Source: DASQZT01 sp963728965
GTDB lineage: Bacteria; Acidobacteriota; Terriglobia; Bryobacterales; Bryobacteraceae
DNA: 64,000 nucleotides
Assembly: GCA_963728965.1 (NCBI GenBank)
Contig: CAVSMH010000006.1
Span: 868,001 to 932,000, forward strand
Direction of reading: 5' to 3'
The notes under the pieces were generated by a model that worked only from the letters and a program-made list of their open reading frames with translations, was not told the origin of the DNA and did not search any database. Position numbers and translations under genes: made by a program. This document shows positions 1 through 6,744 of this stretch, one piece after another (position 1 is the stretch's first letter; each line of letters begins with the position of its first letter).

Positions 1-282
1 CTGGACCGGGTTGTGGAAAAATTGCGGGCAGAGTTCATTCTCCACGGTCGCCCGGAGCATTTCGAGCGGCTGAAGGTTTCCCTGCTCGGTCGGTCCGACG
101 CGCCGTATGCCGCGCTGGCCCGCGAAATGAACACGTCAGAAGGAGCGCTCAAAGTGGCCATTCACCGCCTTCGCAAGCGGTATCGCGAACTCTTTCGCCA
201 GGAGATCGCCGACACCGTCTCCGATCCCGCGGAAGTGGAGTCCGAGCTCCGGTTTCTGGCGGCCGTGCTCTCGGAGAAGTAG
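1..282 (+). CDS. RNA polymerase sigma factor, ECF-like, C-terminal part (5' end outside window)
   Basis: The reading frame is open from base 1 and ends at 282, so only the last 93 or so residues are present. The visible part contains a region-4-like helix-turn-helix (YAALAREMNTSEGALKVAIH) followed by a basic helix RLRKRYRELF. The tail (EVESELRFLAAVLSEK) resembles the sigma-70-like regulators found next to Ser/Thr kinases in Acidobacteria and Planctomycetes. By family it would recognise the -35 element in the cytoplasm. Domain 2 cannot be seen. An AT-rich mobile island begins just downstream, so this gene marks the left border of ordinary chromosome. Confidence 0.75.
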   Translation: MDRVVEKLRAEFILHGRPEHFERLKVSLLGRSDAPYAALAREMNTSEGALKVAIHRLRKRYRELFRQEIADTVSDPAEVESELRFLAAVLSEK

Positions 283-561
283 CGGTCGGCCCGTGTGGTC
301 GATGGTTTAACTCATGGGCGATTCGCGTCCGGCTTGTCGGCTCATGCGGAAGTTGGGTTCCCACGTTTGTGGCATTGGATAGCGCCTCGCTGGTCGCCCA
401 GCGTTTACCGAAGGGGCTGCAAACGGCGATATCGGAATGTGGCCCTTGTAGCGCCAGCGGTTGATCACCCCCGCCTTGACGGCGTAGTGTTTAGCTTCCA
501 GAGACAGTATTCTGAGCGGATCAGCCACTCGGAAGCAATCCAAATTAAGGCAATTATATAC
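283..561. other. Intergenic stretch, no supported gene
   Basis: About 280 bases between the sigma factor and the transposase promoter. Open frames exist on both strands but lack a ribosome-binding site and any recognisable family. A short minus-strand stretch reads KAGVINRWRYKGHIP, which vaguely recalls a helix-turn-helix remnant. The left end of the IS1595-type element should lie here, but no terminal repeat could be paired by eye. Confidence 0.4.
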
Positions 562-591
562 TTGACATACCCACACAAAAAGCCGTACAAT
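562..591 (+). promoter_or_regulatory. Near-consensus sigma-70 promoter of the IS1595 transposase
   Basis: TTGACA at 562-567 and TACAAT at 586-591 are separated by 18 bases. The transposase ATG is at 598, so a transcript starting at the usual distance would begin at or next to the start codon and be leaderless or nearly so. Confidence 0.6.
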
Positions 592-597
592 TCAATC

Positions 598-1549
598 ATG
601 GACGGCATTAAAACCCTTCAGGACGCGATCCTTCACTTCAGCGATTTCGAGAATTGCCGCCGAGTGATGATGAAACTCCGGTGGCCAGACGGCGTAGTGA
701 AGTGTCCGTACTGTGGCTCCGCTAAGCTGACTTATCTCGCCAAGAACCGGGTCTGGAAGTGCTATACCGGCCATGACAGGCCGAAGTTTTCGCTCAAGAC
801 CGGGACTATTTTCGAGGATTCCCCTTTGGGCCTGGACAAGTGGCTCGCCGCCTTGTGGCTGGTTGTCAACTGCAAAAATGGCATCAGTTCTTGCGAGTCG
901 GCTCGCGATTTGGGGGTCACCCAGAAGACGGCTTGGTTCATGAATCATCGCCTGCGTTTCGCCTTGAAGAACGGCGGACTCGGTATGCTGTGCGGCGAAG
1001 TGGAAGCGGACGAAACATTCATCGGCGGCAAGGCTCGGAACATGCACGCCGACCAAACGCGCCGAAAAGATCAGTGGCACCGGTCCAAAAGACAAAACCG
1101 CCGTCATGGGGATTTTGGAGCGCGGCGGCGAGGTTCGCACTTCGGTTGTTCCGAACCGGAAGAAGAAGGCGCTCCAGTCCGAGGTTCGCAAGCACGTTGA
1201 GGCCGGTTCCGCTCTCTTCACCGATGCGCTGAAATCATATGAGGGGTTGGATGAATTCCAGCATCAGGTAGTTGACCATGCCGTGCAATACGTGGACGGC
1301 AAGATCCACACCAACGGACTGGAGAACTTCTGGTCCTTACTCAAGCGCGGACTGAATGGGACCTACATTTCGGTTGAGCCATTTCATCTGTTCCGGTATC
1401 TAGATGAGCAGACTTTCCGCTACAACAACCGAAAAGACATGGACGATTACGACCGCTTTGAATTGGCCCTATCCCGGATCACCGGTAAACGGTTGACCTA
1501 CGAACACCTCACCGGCAAGGATCGGGAGCCTGACACGGCGGTCATGTAA
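598..1549 (+). pseudogene. IS1595-family (ISXO2-like) transposase, frameshifted
   Basis: The frame from ATG 598 encodes a zinc-ribbon N-terminus (CPYCG followed by a Cys/His pair) and the first catalytic acidic segment EADETFIGG. The frame from about 1055 to 1549 encodes the rest: FTDALKSYEGL with the second Asp and HTNGLENFWSLLKRG with the terminal catalytic motif. Removing one C from GACC at 1051-1054 would join the frames (HADKRAEKISGTG). Length after repair is about 316 residues, normal for this family. The gene is therefore disrupted by one inserted base or carries a sequencing error. It is driven by a strong promoter at 562-591. Confidence 0.85.
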
Positions 1550-1588
1550 AACGGCAAGGCAGAGGGAAGAGGAAGCACAACAGTCAAT

Positions 1589-1918
1589 ATGAGCCAAGAA
1601 GAGCAGTTCGCCAGCAACGGTAGACTCGTGGCCGAATATGCGGAAGCTAAACAGCGGCTAATAGCACTTCGCGCAGAAACTCGAAGGATCGCCGAGTCTG
1701 CGGAAAAACCCGGGAAGTTTATCCATTCGGCGCATCCGCGAATGTACAAGAATGGAATCCAGTACGCCAAACAGATACCTCCGCCGGATAAGATTGCGGA
1801 GTTCCTAAATCAAATTTCCAGCGAAGCAGAAAAGGTGGAATCTCTTGGCGCACAACTGTCTGCGCTGGGAATATCCCCGGATCATGAATTCATGGCTCCC
1901 TTTGTAAAGCCGGATTAA
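1589..1918 (+). CDS. Hypothetical helical protein behind the transposase
   Basis: This 109-residue product begins 39 bases after the transposase stop, with a purine-rich GAGGAAG about 14 bases upstream of ATG. It is charged, cytoplasmic and largely helical, with a probable coiled-coil start (LVAEYAEAKQRLIALRAETRRIAES). No family was recognised. Its codon use and lower GC match the transposase rather than the surrounding chromosome, so it may be a passenger gene of the IS1595 element. A second open stretch downstream in another frame (1913-2084) might be its displaced C-terminus. Confidence 0.5.
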   Translation: MSQEEQFASNGRLVAEYAEAKQRLIALRAETRRIAESAEKPGKFIHSAHPRMYKNGIQYAKQIPPPDKIAEFLNQISSEAEKVESLGAQLSALGISPDHEFMAPFVKPD

Positions 1919-2098
1919 AGAAGATAAGCCGAAGCCCACAAACTCTTCAGTCCTTGGCGGTCCTTTTGGCGACGAGTTGGTCCAATTGCTCATCGGTGAT
2001 ATGAAGAATAGCCTCGTCCAATATCCACCCTTCCGCAAACACAGGGGTATCGTCATGATTGACCTCGCGGTGGGTCATCTTTGACGTATTCTCCGCGT

Positions 2099-3529
2099 CT
2101 AGCAGCCCGTGTCAGAAGTAGGCGTTTTCCAGGCAGCCAGCCCGAAGCAAATTACTTGATATATGCCTGAATCGGCTGGCAGCATGGCCATCGCGCCGCC
2201 GCTTTGCATTGCAAAGCTCTCACTCCTTTGTTCTGGTGCTCGTGATGTCGCCCAGAGCCACGAAAAAATGCGCGCGAACAGCATAAACGGTTGCAAAGAA
2301 AGCCCCTGTAACCGCCGGGGCTTCCCCACTCCCATGGTCTGGCGCAGGATCAACGAGAGATTGAACGCGGCTCCGTGCACCAGTAGTCGCTTCAGAATGT
2401 TCTTCCGACCCCGCAGGTGCACCCGTCTCATTCCGCCGGTCTCGTATAGGTGTGCGAAGCTCCGCTCCGTCAGTTCGCTCCGCAACTTCTGGAGTCGCTT
2501 GTTGCGGTCGCCGCGCACACGCCGCCGGTTTTCATAGGTCCGCTTCTGCTCTTCCTCCTTCCCCTCACCTTGCCAGTTTCGCCGCCCACGCTCCGGCTCG
2601 GGGATGTAGCATCGGACTTCCTGCTCATGTACTTTCTTCAGCACCGCGCCGCTGTGATAGCCCTTGTCCGCTACCACCTCTTCGACTCCATGTTCGTTGA
2701 TCTCGCGGGCCACAGCTTGCGCTTCTTCCAGGGTCCGGTGGATCGTCGTCGTGTCCCCTTCATTGGCCGGCTGCAGCGTCATTGCCAGCAGCGCCCCACT
2801 GGTCAGATCCACTGCGTGCTCGGCCTTGTGCGCCAGGTGCGTCCGCCCATCCTTCATTTTGGTGATTCGGGCGTCGGGGTCACTGGGGCTCATCCACTCC
2901 TGATTCGATCCTTTCTTCTTTCGCTTGCGGTCCAGTCGTGCCAACTGTTCGCGCGTCGGGTTCTCGATCCCGGCGGCCTTGGCCAGTTCCTTCAGATAGT
3001 CGTTGTAGCTTTGTCCGTTGTCCCGCCGCACGATGCTTTTCAGCGCCGCATTGGCTTCCAGCGTAGTGGCATCAATCGATACGGTCCGTCCGCTGACCAG
3101 TCCCTCTTGATCGAGGATCTTCAGCACCCAGCGGAACACGGCCTTGTGCGTCTCCAGCCAATACAATCGCCGCGTGCGCGAAATCGTGGAATGATCCGGC
3201 GTGGCCTCATCCAGCGCGTAGCCCAGGAATTTCCGTAACGACAGAGAGTCGGCTGTCCGCCACGCGATTCCTCGCTCCGAATCGAGGCCCTCAAAAAAAC
3301 CGATCAGTAGCGATCGGAAGTAGACCCCCGGCGCCATGCTGGGCCGACCGTATACGCTGTCTTTGTAAAACTTCCGGCACAGCCGCTCCACCTTGGCATC
3401 GAAATCGTGCCCGTCCAGAATCTGATTCAAGCGGTCGTAGAAGACATTGGCTGGTGTCTCGACCACATCGCTGGTTGCGATCCACAGATCCTGTTGCCGC
3501 TCCCGCTTCCGCCGCGTTCCCATTGCCAT
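2099..3529 (-). CDS. IS1182-family transposase
   Basis: The 476-residue product has the DUF772-like N-terminal region (RPSMAPGVYFRSLLIGFFEG), then a DDE nuclease core: VSIDATTLEANAALKS with the first Asp, VEEVVADKGYHSG with the second Asp, and a distal conserved segment around YETGGMRRVHLRGR. This matches IS1182-type elements, which move by cut-and-paste chemistry. ATG at 3529 or 3523 is preferred over the upstream TTG at 3535 because homologues begin near MGTRRKR. The frame appears intact. A 7-bp inverted repeat, GCGTCTA (2095-2101) and TAGACGC (3536-3542), brackets the gene, but it is too short to accept as terminal repeats with confidence. Confidence 0.88.
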   Translation of the reverse strand: MAMGTRRKRERQQDLWIATSDVVETPANVFYDRLNQILDGHDFDAKVERLCRKFYKDSVYGRPSMAPGVYFRSLLIGFFEGLDSERGIAWRTADSLSLRKFLGYALDEATPDHSTISRTRRLYWLETHKAVFRWVLKILDQEGLVSGRTVSIDATTLEANAALKSIVRRDNGQSYNDYLKELAKAAGIENPTREQLARLDRKRKKKGSNQEWMSPSDPDARITKMKDGRTHLAHKAEHAVDLTSGALLAMTLQPANEGDTTTIHRTLEEAQAVAREINEHGVEEVVADKGYHSGAVLKKVHEQEVRCYIPEPERGRRNWQGEGKEEEQKRTYENRRRVRGDRNKRLQKLRSELTERSFAHLYETGGMRRVHLRGRKNILKRLLVHGAAFNLSLILRQTMGVGKPRRLQGLSLQPFMLFARIFSWLWATSRAPEQRSESFAMQSGGAMAMLPADSGIYQVICFGLAAWKTPTSDTGC

Positions 3530-3569
3530 ATCCAATAGACGCTCAAAACATTTACGAGGTCACATGTTT

Positions 3570-3929
3570 TTATTCGCCCGTCTCACTATTACCACAGGCT
3601 GCTAGTATCAGAGAAACGAACTTCGCCAGAGCGGGCTTCAGACCGTTGGCAATTGGCTTTGCGTCCCTTACGGATACGTAGTAAATGCCTTCAATCTTCT
3701 TAACGCAACCATAAAGTAATAACTCCCCAAGCGCCTTGCGGCCCTCCAAGCCTCCCGCCGCTTGGGCCTTCAGATAGTCCCGCGCACACGGAGCATCCTT
3801 AAACACCAACGGCACGATTACAAAACCCTCTTCGGCCTTCTGGTGCTTCGGTGCCGGTTTAGGCGCGGGTTTCTGTCCTGCCATCGCCACCGCTGCGAGA
3901 AGCACGGCAAAACCTATTAGCGTGCGCAT
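3570..3929 (-). CDS. Small secreted protein, third gene of the HEPN operon
   Basis: This 119-residue protein starts MRTLIGFAVLLAAVAMAGQK, a good Sec signal peptide, followed by a Lys/Pro-rich linker (PAPKPAPKH) and a compact domain with two cysteines (CARDYL, YGCVKK) and a third near the C-terminus. No family was recognised. Its ATG overlaps the TAA of the preceding 51-residue gene by one base (TAATG), which argues for translational coupling. It ends beside the IS1182 element. Role unknown; export is predicted from the signal sequence only. Confidence 0.65.
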   Translation of the reverse strand: MRTLIGFAVLLAAVAMAGQKPAPKPAPKHQKAEEGFVIVPLVFKDAPCARDYLKAQAAGGLEGRKALGELLLYGCVKKIEGIYYVSVRDAKPIANGLKPALAKFVSLILAACGNSETGE

Positions 3930-4084
3930 TATCGGACCGCCTTTCTTCGTTTCTTGGATTTGATAGACGACTTCTTGAACGGATTGGGTACCGTGCTCTT
4001 CGGGACGGATAGCACCGTTTTGAGCGCATTTCTGAAGCGCTCGTATGCCTCCGGGCCTTCGATCATTTCCGGGTGGGGCTTCAT
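3929..4084 (-). CDS. Small basic protein of 51 residues, second gene of the HEPN operon
   Basis: A short gene starting MKPHPEMIEGPEAYERF and ending in a Lys/Arg-rich tail (SIKSKKRRKAVR). It begins 10 bases after the HEPN-like gene and its stop overlaps the next start by one base. The first 17 residues resemble small proteins I associate with acidobacterial genomes (sequence memory, not a search); their function is unknown to me. The tail could bind nucleic acid. The position between two coupled genes makes it much more likely to be real than its length alone suggests. Confidence 0.7.
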   Translation of the reverse strand: MKPHPEMIEGPEAYERFRNALKTVLSVPKSTVPNPFKKSSIKSKKRRKAVR

Positions 4085-4094
4085 TGTCTTTCTT

Positions 4095-4982
4095 TTACTC
4101 CCTTACTTCTGGTTGTTCAAGCCATTTCGCGAGGGTGCGCATAAACGCCTGAACGGCTCCGAAAACGTCGCGGGCTTCTTCCTCTGTGTACTTCCCGCGT
4201 TGATGTGTCACATGATTGCGCCACGCGTCACGAAATACGGAAAACTGTCCAGCCGCTTGTGCATATGCTTCACGCCGCTCACGCCAGTCCGGCCGTATTG
4301 TCCAGGCCGCATCTTTTTCCATCCCGCCGATTGCGGCCTCAATGTGGCGGAGGATCACTCCCCAGTTTGCCCGGTCGTAGTTTACGGATAACTCAGAAGA
4401 CAGTGAGTGAAGACCTAATTCGACAACCCGCATTAGATGGAATACCGCGGCCGTGAACCTAGCCAATGCTAAGCACTTTCCGGACTCGGCAATATCGAAC
4501 GCCGCGTCAGAGAATTTGACGCCAACCTCGGACCCGAATAGGTCAGCCTCGCTGTAGTAAGCTACGGATGCAGAATCCATCACCAAAAACAATTTTGCAG
4601 CGAGTTCATCCGCCATCCGCGAGTTGATCTCAATCAGGTTCAGGCCAATTAGTGAAGGCGGAATCGCACTGTGTCCGCGCTGAAGTGCGACCCGCTTGAG
4701 TTGCGCGAGCGTGGTAGTCAGCCCCAGGTTGACGCAATGTTTCTCAATTTGGCCTAATTCGGCGTTCAGGGCTGCAAGCGAAATGGATGAGGCCGTTTTG
4801 CCAACCTGTAACTCCATAAAGCACTGGCCAATAATACTTGATGCTCGGCAGAAATCCTCAGCGTGGAACCGAAGCATATCCAGCAGACTCACCAGACTGT
4901 ATGGATTCTCTCGCCAGGGACGGAGGCAGACTGGTAGCGCGTCTCGGCCGGGAGAATCCGCTTCGATGATTGCCGATGTCAC
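4095..4982 (-). CDS. HEPN-motif protein, putative ribonuclease or toxin-like
   Basis: A 295-residue, mostly helical protein. Near the C-terminus the segment WRNHVTHQRG contains R-N-x-x-x-H (residues about 255-260), the signature of the HEPN RNase fold, followed by a helix. The N-terminal two thirds are helical and unassigned. HEPN proteins are often RNA-cleaving toxins or defence effectors; here that is inferred from one motif and helicity. The GTG start at 4982 is chosen because AGGGG lies 5 bases upstream. It leads an operon with a 51-residue basic protein and a secreted protein, in an AT-richer island beside two insertion sequences. Confidence 0.6.
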   Translation of the reverse strand: MTSAIIEADSPGRDALPVCLRPWRENPYSLVSLLDMLRFHAEDFCRASSIIGQCFMELQVGKTASSISLAALNAELGQIEKHCVNLGLTTTLAQLKRVALQRGHSAIPPSLIGLNLIEINSRMADELAAKLFLVMDSASVAYYSEADLFGSEVGVKFSDAAFDIAESGKCLALARFTAAVFHLMRVVELGLHSLSSELSVNYDRANWGVILRHIEAAIGGMEKDAAWTIRPDWRERREAYAQAAGQFSVFRDAWRNHVTHQRGKYTEEEARDVFGAVQAFMRTLAKWLEQPEVRE

Positions 4983-4993
4983 GGTACACCCCT

Positions 4994-5022
4994 ATAATGA
5001 AAGTGTGCTGGCCCGCTTCCAA
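4994..5022 (-). promoter_or_regulatory. Candidate promoter of the HEPN operon
   Basis: On the minus strand TTGGAA (5017-5022) and CATTAT (4994-4999) are separated by 17 bases, 11 bases upstream of the GTG start. The match to sigma-70 consensus is moderate. Confidence 0.35.
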
Positions 5023-5060
5023 CGGGTTTTTAGCAAATTTCAGCCGGTCCAGAATTTTTC

Positions 5061-5082
5061 AGGGGCAACTTCGGTTGCCCCT
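5061..5082 (+). terminator. Nine-bp stem with UUCG tetraloop
   Basis: AGGGGCAAC (5061-5069), TTCG (5070-5073), GTTGCCCCT (5074-5082) form a perfect stem closed by a cUUCGg loop, one of the most stable RNA tetraloops. It lacks a good T-tract on either strand, so the role as terminator is a guess. Confidence 0.4.
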
Positions 5083-5376
5083 TGCCATTTCCTAGCCTAG
5101 CATATCTGGGTACGGTAAGTATATAATTGCTAGCGTCAGATCGCTAGCATAAACCGTCCGCACAACTTCCCAAAGACGATCCGGAAATGGGAATCCAAGT
5201 GCGGTAGGACGAGACGGTAGGATCTTGCCACCTTTCGTGGCACGGTCCCGCGCCGCCCCAAAAACCTGGTCTCGGTGCAACTGAATGCCGACCCCGGCTG
5301 GCGCGCCACCGCGGACGGCCGCCCTCCTGCCGCTCGTTCATCGTTTCCTCAAAAACACCAGGCAGAAACACTCACT

Positions 5377-6639
5377 TCAGAAATAGCGGACCGAGCCGCT
5401 GGCCACGCACTCCGCGGCGTACAGGTACATGCCCGCCGACCAGGCCTGCTCCCGCACCCCCATCGGCGCCAGCGTCTCCCCGTGGAGCCACTCGCAAAAC
5501 TCCGTGTCGCGATTCAGCTCCGCCAGCCGCACCAGCGCCGCCGCGGCCTGGCTGTACCGCCCTGCTTTTACCAGGGCCGCCACATAGAAACCACCAATGA
5601 ACGGCCAGATGCCCCCGTTGTGATACTGATATGGTCGATTCAACGACCCGTAATACTCGCGCCAGTCCGGGCTTCCCGGAGTCACCGGTGGATAGATCGA
5701 CGGGCTGGGATGCCGCCCCAGGCCGTGTGCCTCGATGAAGTCCAGGATGCACGCCGATTGCCGCTCATCGGCCACCCCGCACAGAATCGCCAGCAGGTTT
5801 CCCAGCGTGTCGAACCACTCCCCCGGCTCGCGAAAACTGACGTACGGAAGGTAATACTCGGCATCGCCCAAAAGGCGCTTCGCCGGAATCCATCGCCGCC
5901 GCCCCAGCGAATCGCAGCCAGGGTTCTGCGTGCTGAACGAATCCGCGACATGGCGCACCATGTCGTGATCCCCCGCGTACCACAAGCGCCGGTTGATCGC
6001 CAGCCGCGCCGCTTCCCTCCGTGCGCGATACCTCCCCGCCTGGCGCCCGTGTCCCCACGCCTCCGCCAGCCTCGCCGCCCGGCTCAACGCCGCCACGTGC
6101 AGGCAGTTGACATACAGCGCCTTGCCGCGCACGCAGAAAAGATCCTGCCAGTCCGAGGCCTCCTGGATGCTGAGCAACCCGCTTCCGTCCACGTCCTGGC
6201 ATTCGTACCACCGCAGCACTCGCCGCACCGTCCGGTAGTCCGGCTGCAAAATGCTGCTGCCGATGGCGTACCACAACCCGCCATCGGCGTACGCCCGGAA
6301 GTTGGCCTTCCCGCTGGCAATATCGACGTGGTTGGGAATCGAGCCGCTGGGCGACTGGTGCCGGGCCAGGCTCCGCAGAGTGGCGCGCAACGCGGCGTCC
6401 ACCGTCCGGTCCTCCACCAGCGACGCACCCAGCAGCGCGATCATGCTGTCCCGTGACCAGACCTGGTGATGTCCGTAGGCCCGCCCCGACGCCTTCAAGC
6501 CGGTTTCGTGACTGCAACGGCGCAGTACTTCGATCGCTGCGCGGCACTGCGTTTCGGCGACGCCCTCGCCCCTTTCCCTCGCCGCCAGCACCTGCGTCCA
6601 TTCCGCTGGCGGCCGGGAGAATGCTTCGCTATCGCCCAA
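5377..6639 (-). CDS. Glycoside hydrolase, GH100 (neutral invertase) / amylo-alpha-glucosidase-like
   Basis: An approximately 420-residue (alpha/alpha)6-barrel-type protein. Visible family segments are YGHHQVWSRDSMIALLGASL near the N-terminus, DGGLWYAIG, YVNCLHVAALSRAARLAEA, and the C-terminal RPYQYHNGGIWPFIGGFYVA. These recall alkaline/neutral invertases and glycogen-debranching glucosidases; the substrate (sucrose or alpha-glucan) cannot be decided. There is no signal peptide, so it should be cytoplasmic. The start is uncertain because no ATG is in frame: TTG at 6639 has GAGGCGG upstream and is preferred over TTG at 6681. It is followed on the same strand, upstream, by the ABC transporter operon with a gap of about 60 to 100 bases. 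Confidence 0.75.
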   Translation of the reverse strand: MGDSEAFSRPPAEWTQVLAARERGEGVAETQCRAAIEVLRRCSHETGLKASGRAYGHHQVWSRDSMIALLGASLVEDRTVDAALRATLRSLARHQSPSGSIPNHVDIASGKANFRAYADGGLWYAIGSSILQPDYRTVRRVLRWYECQDVDGSGLLSIQEASDWQDLFCVRGKALYVNCLHVAALSRAARLAEAWGHGRQAGRYRARREAARLAINRRLWYAGDHDMVRHVADSFSTQNPGCDSLGRRRWIPAKRLLGDAEYYLPYVSFREPGEWFDTLGNLLAILCGVADERQSACILDFIEAHGLGRHPSPSIYPPVTPGSPDWREYYGSLNRPYQYHNGGIWPFIGGFYVAALVKAGRYSQAAAALVRLAELNRDTEFCEWLHGETLAPMGVREQAWSAGMYLYAAECVASGSVRYF

Positions 6640-6744
6640 GCCGGACCCGCCTCGTTTCCATGACCCCTCAGTGTAACCCAAGGCATTTTTTCCGGCTCTG
6701 CCTCGGAACGAGTGAACGGCGTGCTCCCCGTCGCAGCGTGCCGC

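Larger units (their letters stand above)
4983..5376. other. Intergenic stretch with promoter and UUCG hairpin
   Basis: About 390 bases without a supported gene between the HEPN operon and the glycoside hydrolase. It holds the candidate promoter at 4994-5022 and the hairpin at 5061-5082. Base composition rises to chromosome-like GC after about 5200, which marks the right edge of the island. Confidence 0.4.

Noticed and set aside
307..576. Minus-strand frame with KAGVINRWRYKGHIP resembling a helix-turn-helix
   Set aside because: Too short, no ribosome-binding site and no conserved continuation; kept only as a note on a possible remnant.
2095..3542. 7-bp inverted repeat GCGTCTA / TAGACGC as terminal repeats of the IS1182 element
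   Set aside because: Too short compared with the usual 15 to 20 bp and it does not extend; one arm overlaps the transposase stop codon, so chance is likely.
3954..4391. Plus-strand 145-codon frame with hydrophobic start
   Set aside because: It lies opposite the 51-residue gene and the end of the HEPN gene, which are supported by coupling and motif.
5275..6456. Plus-strand open frame of 393 codons opposite the glycoside hydrolase
   Set aside because: Arg/Pro/Gln-rich composition typical of an antisense shadow; the minus-strand product has recognisable family segments.
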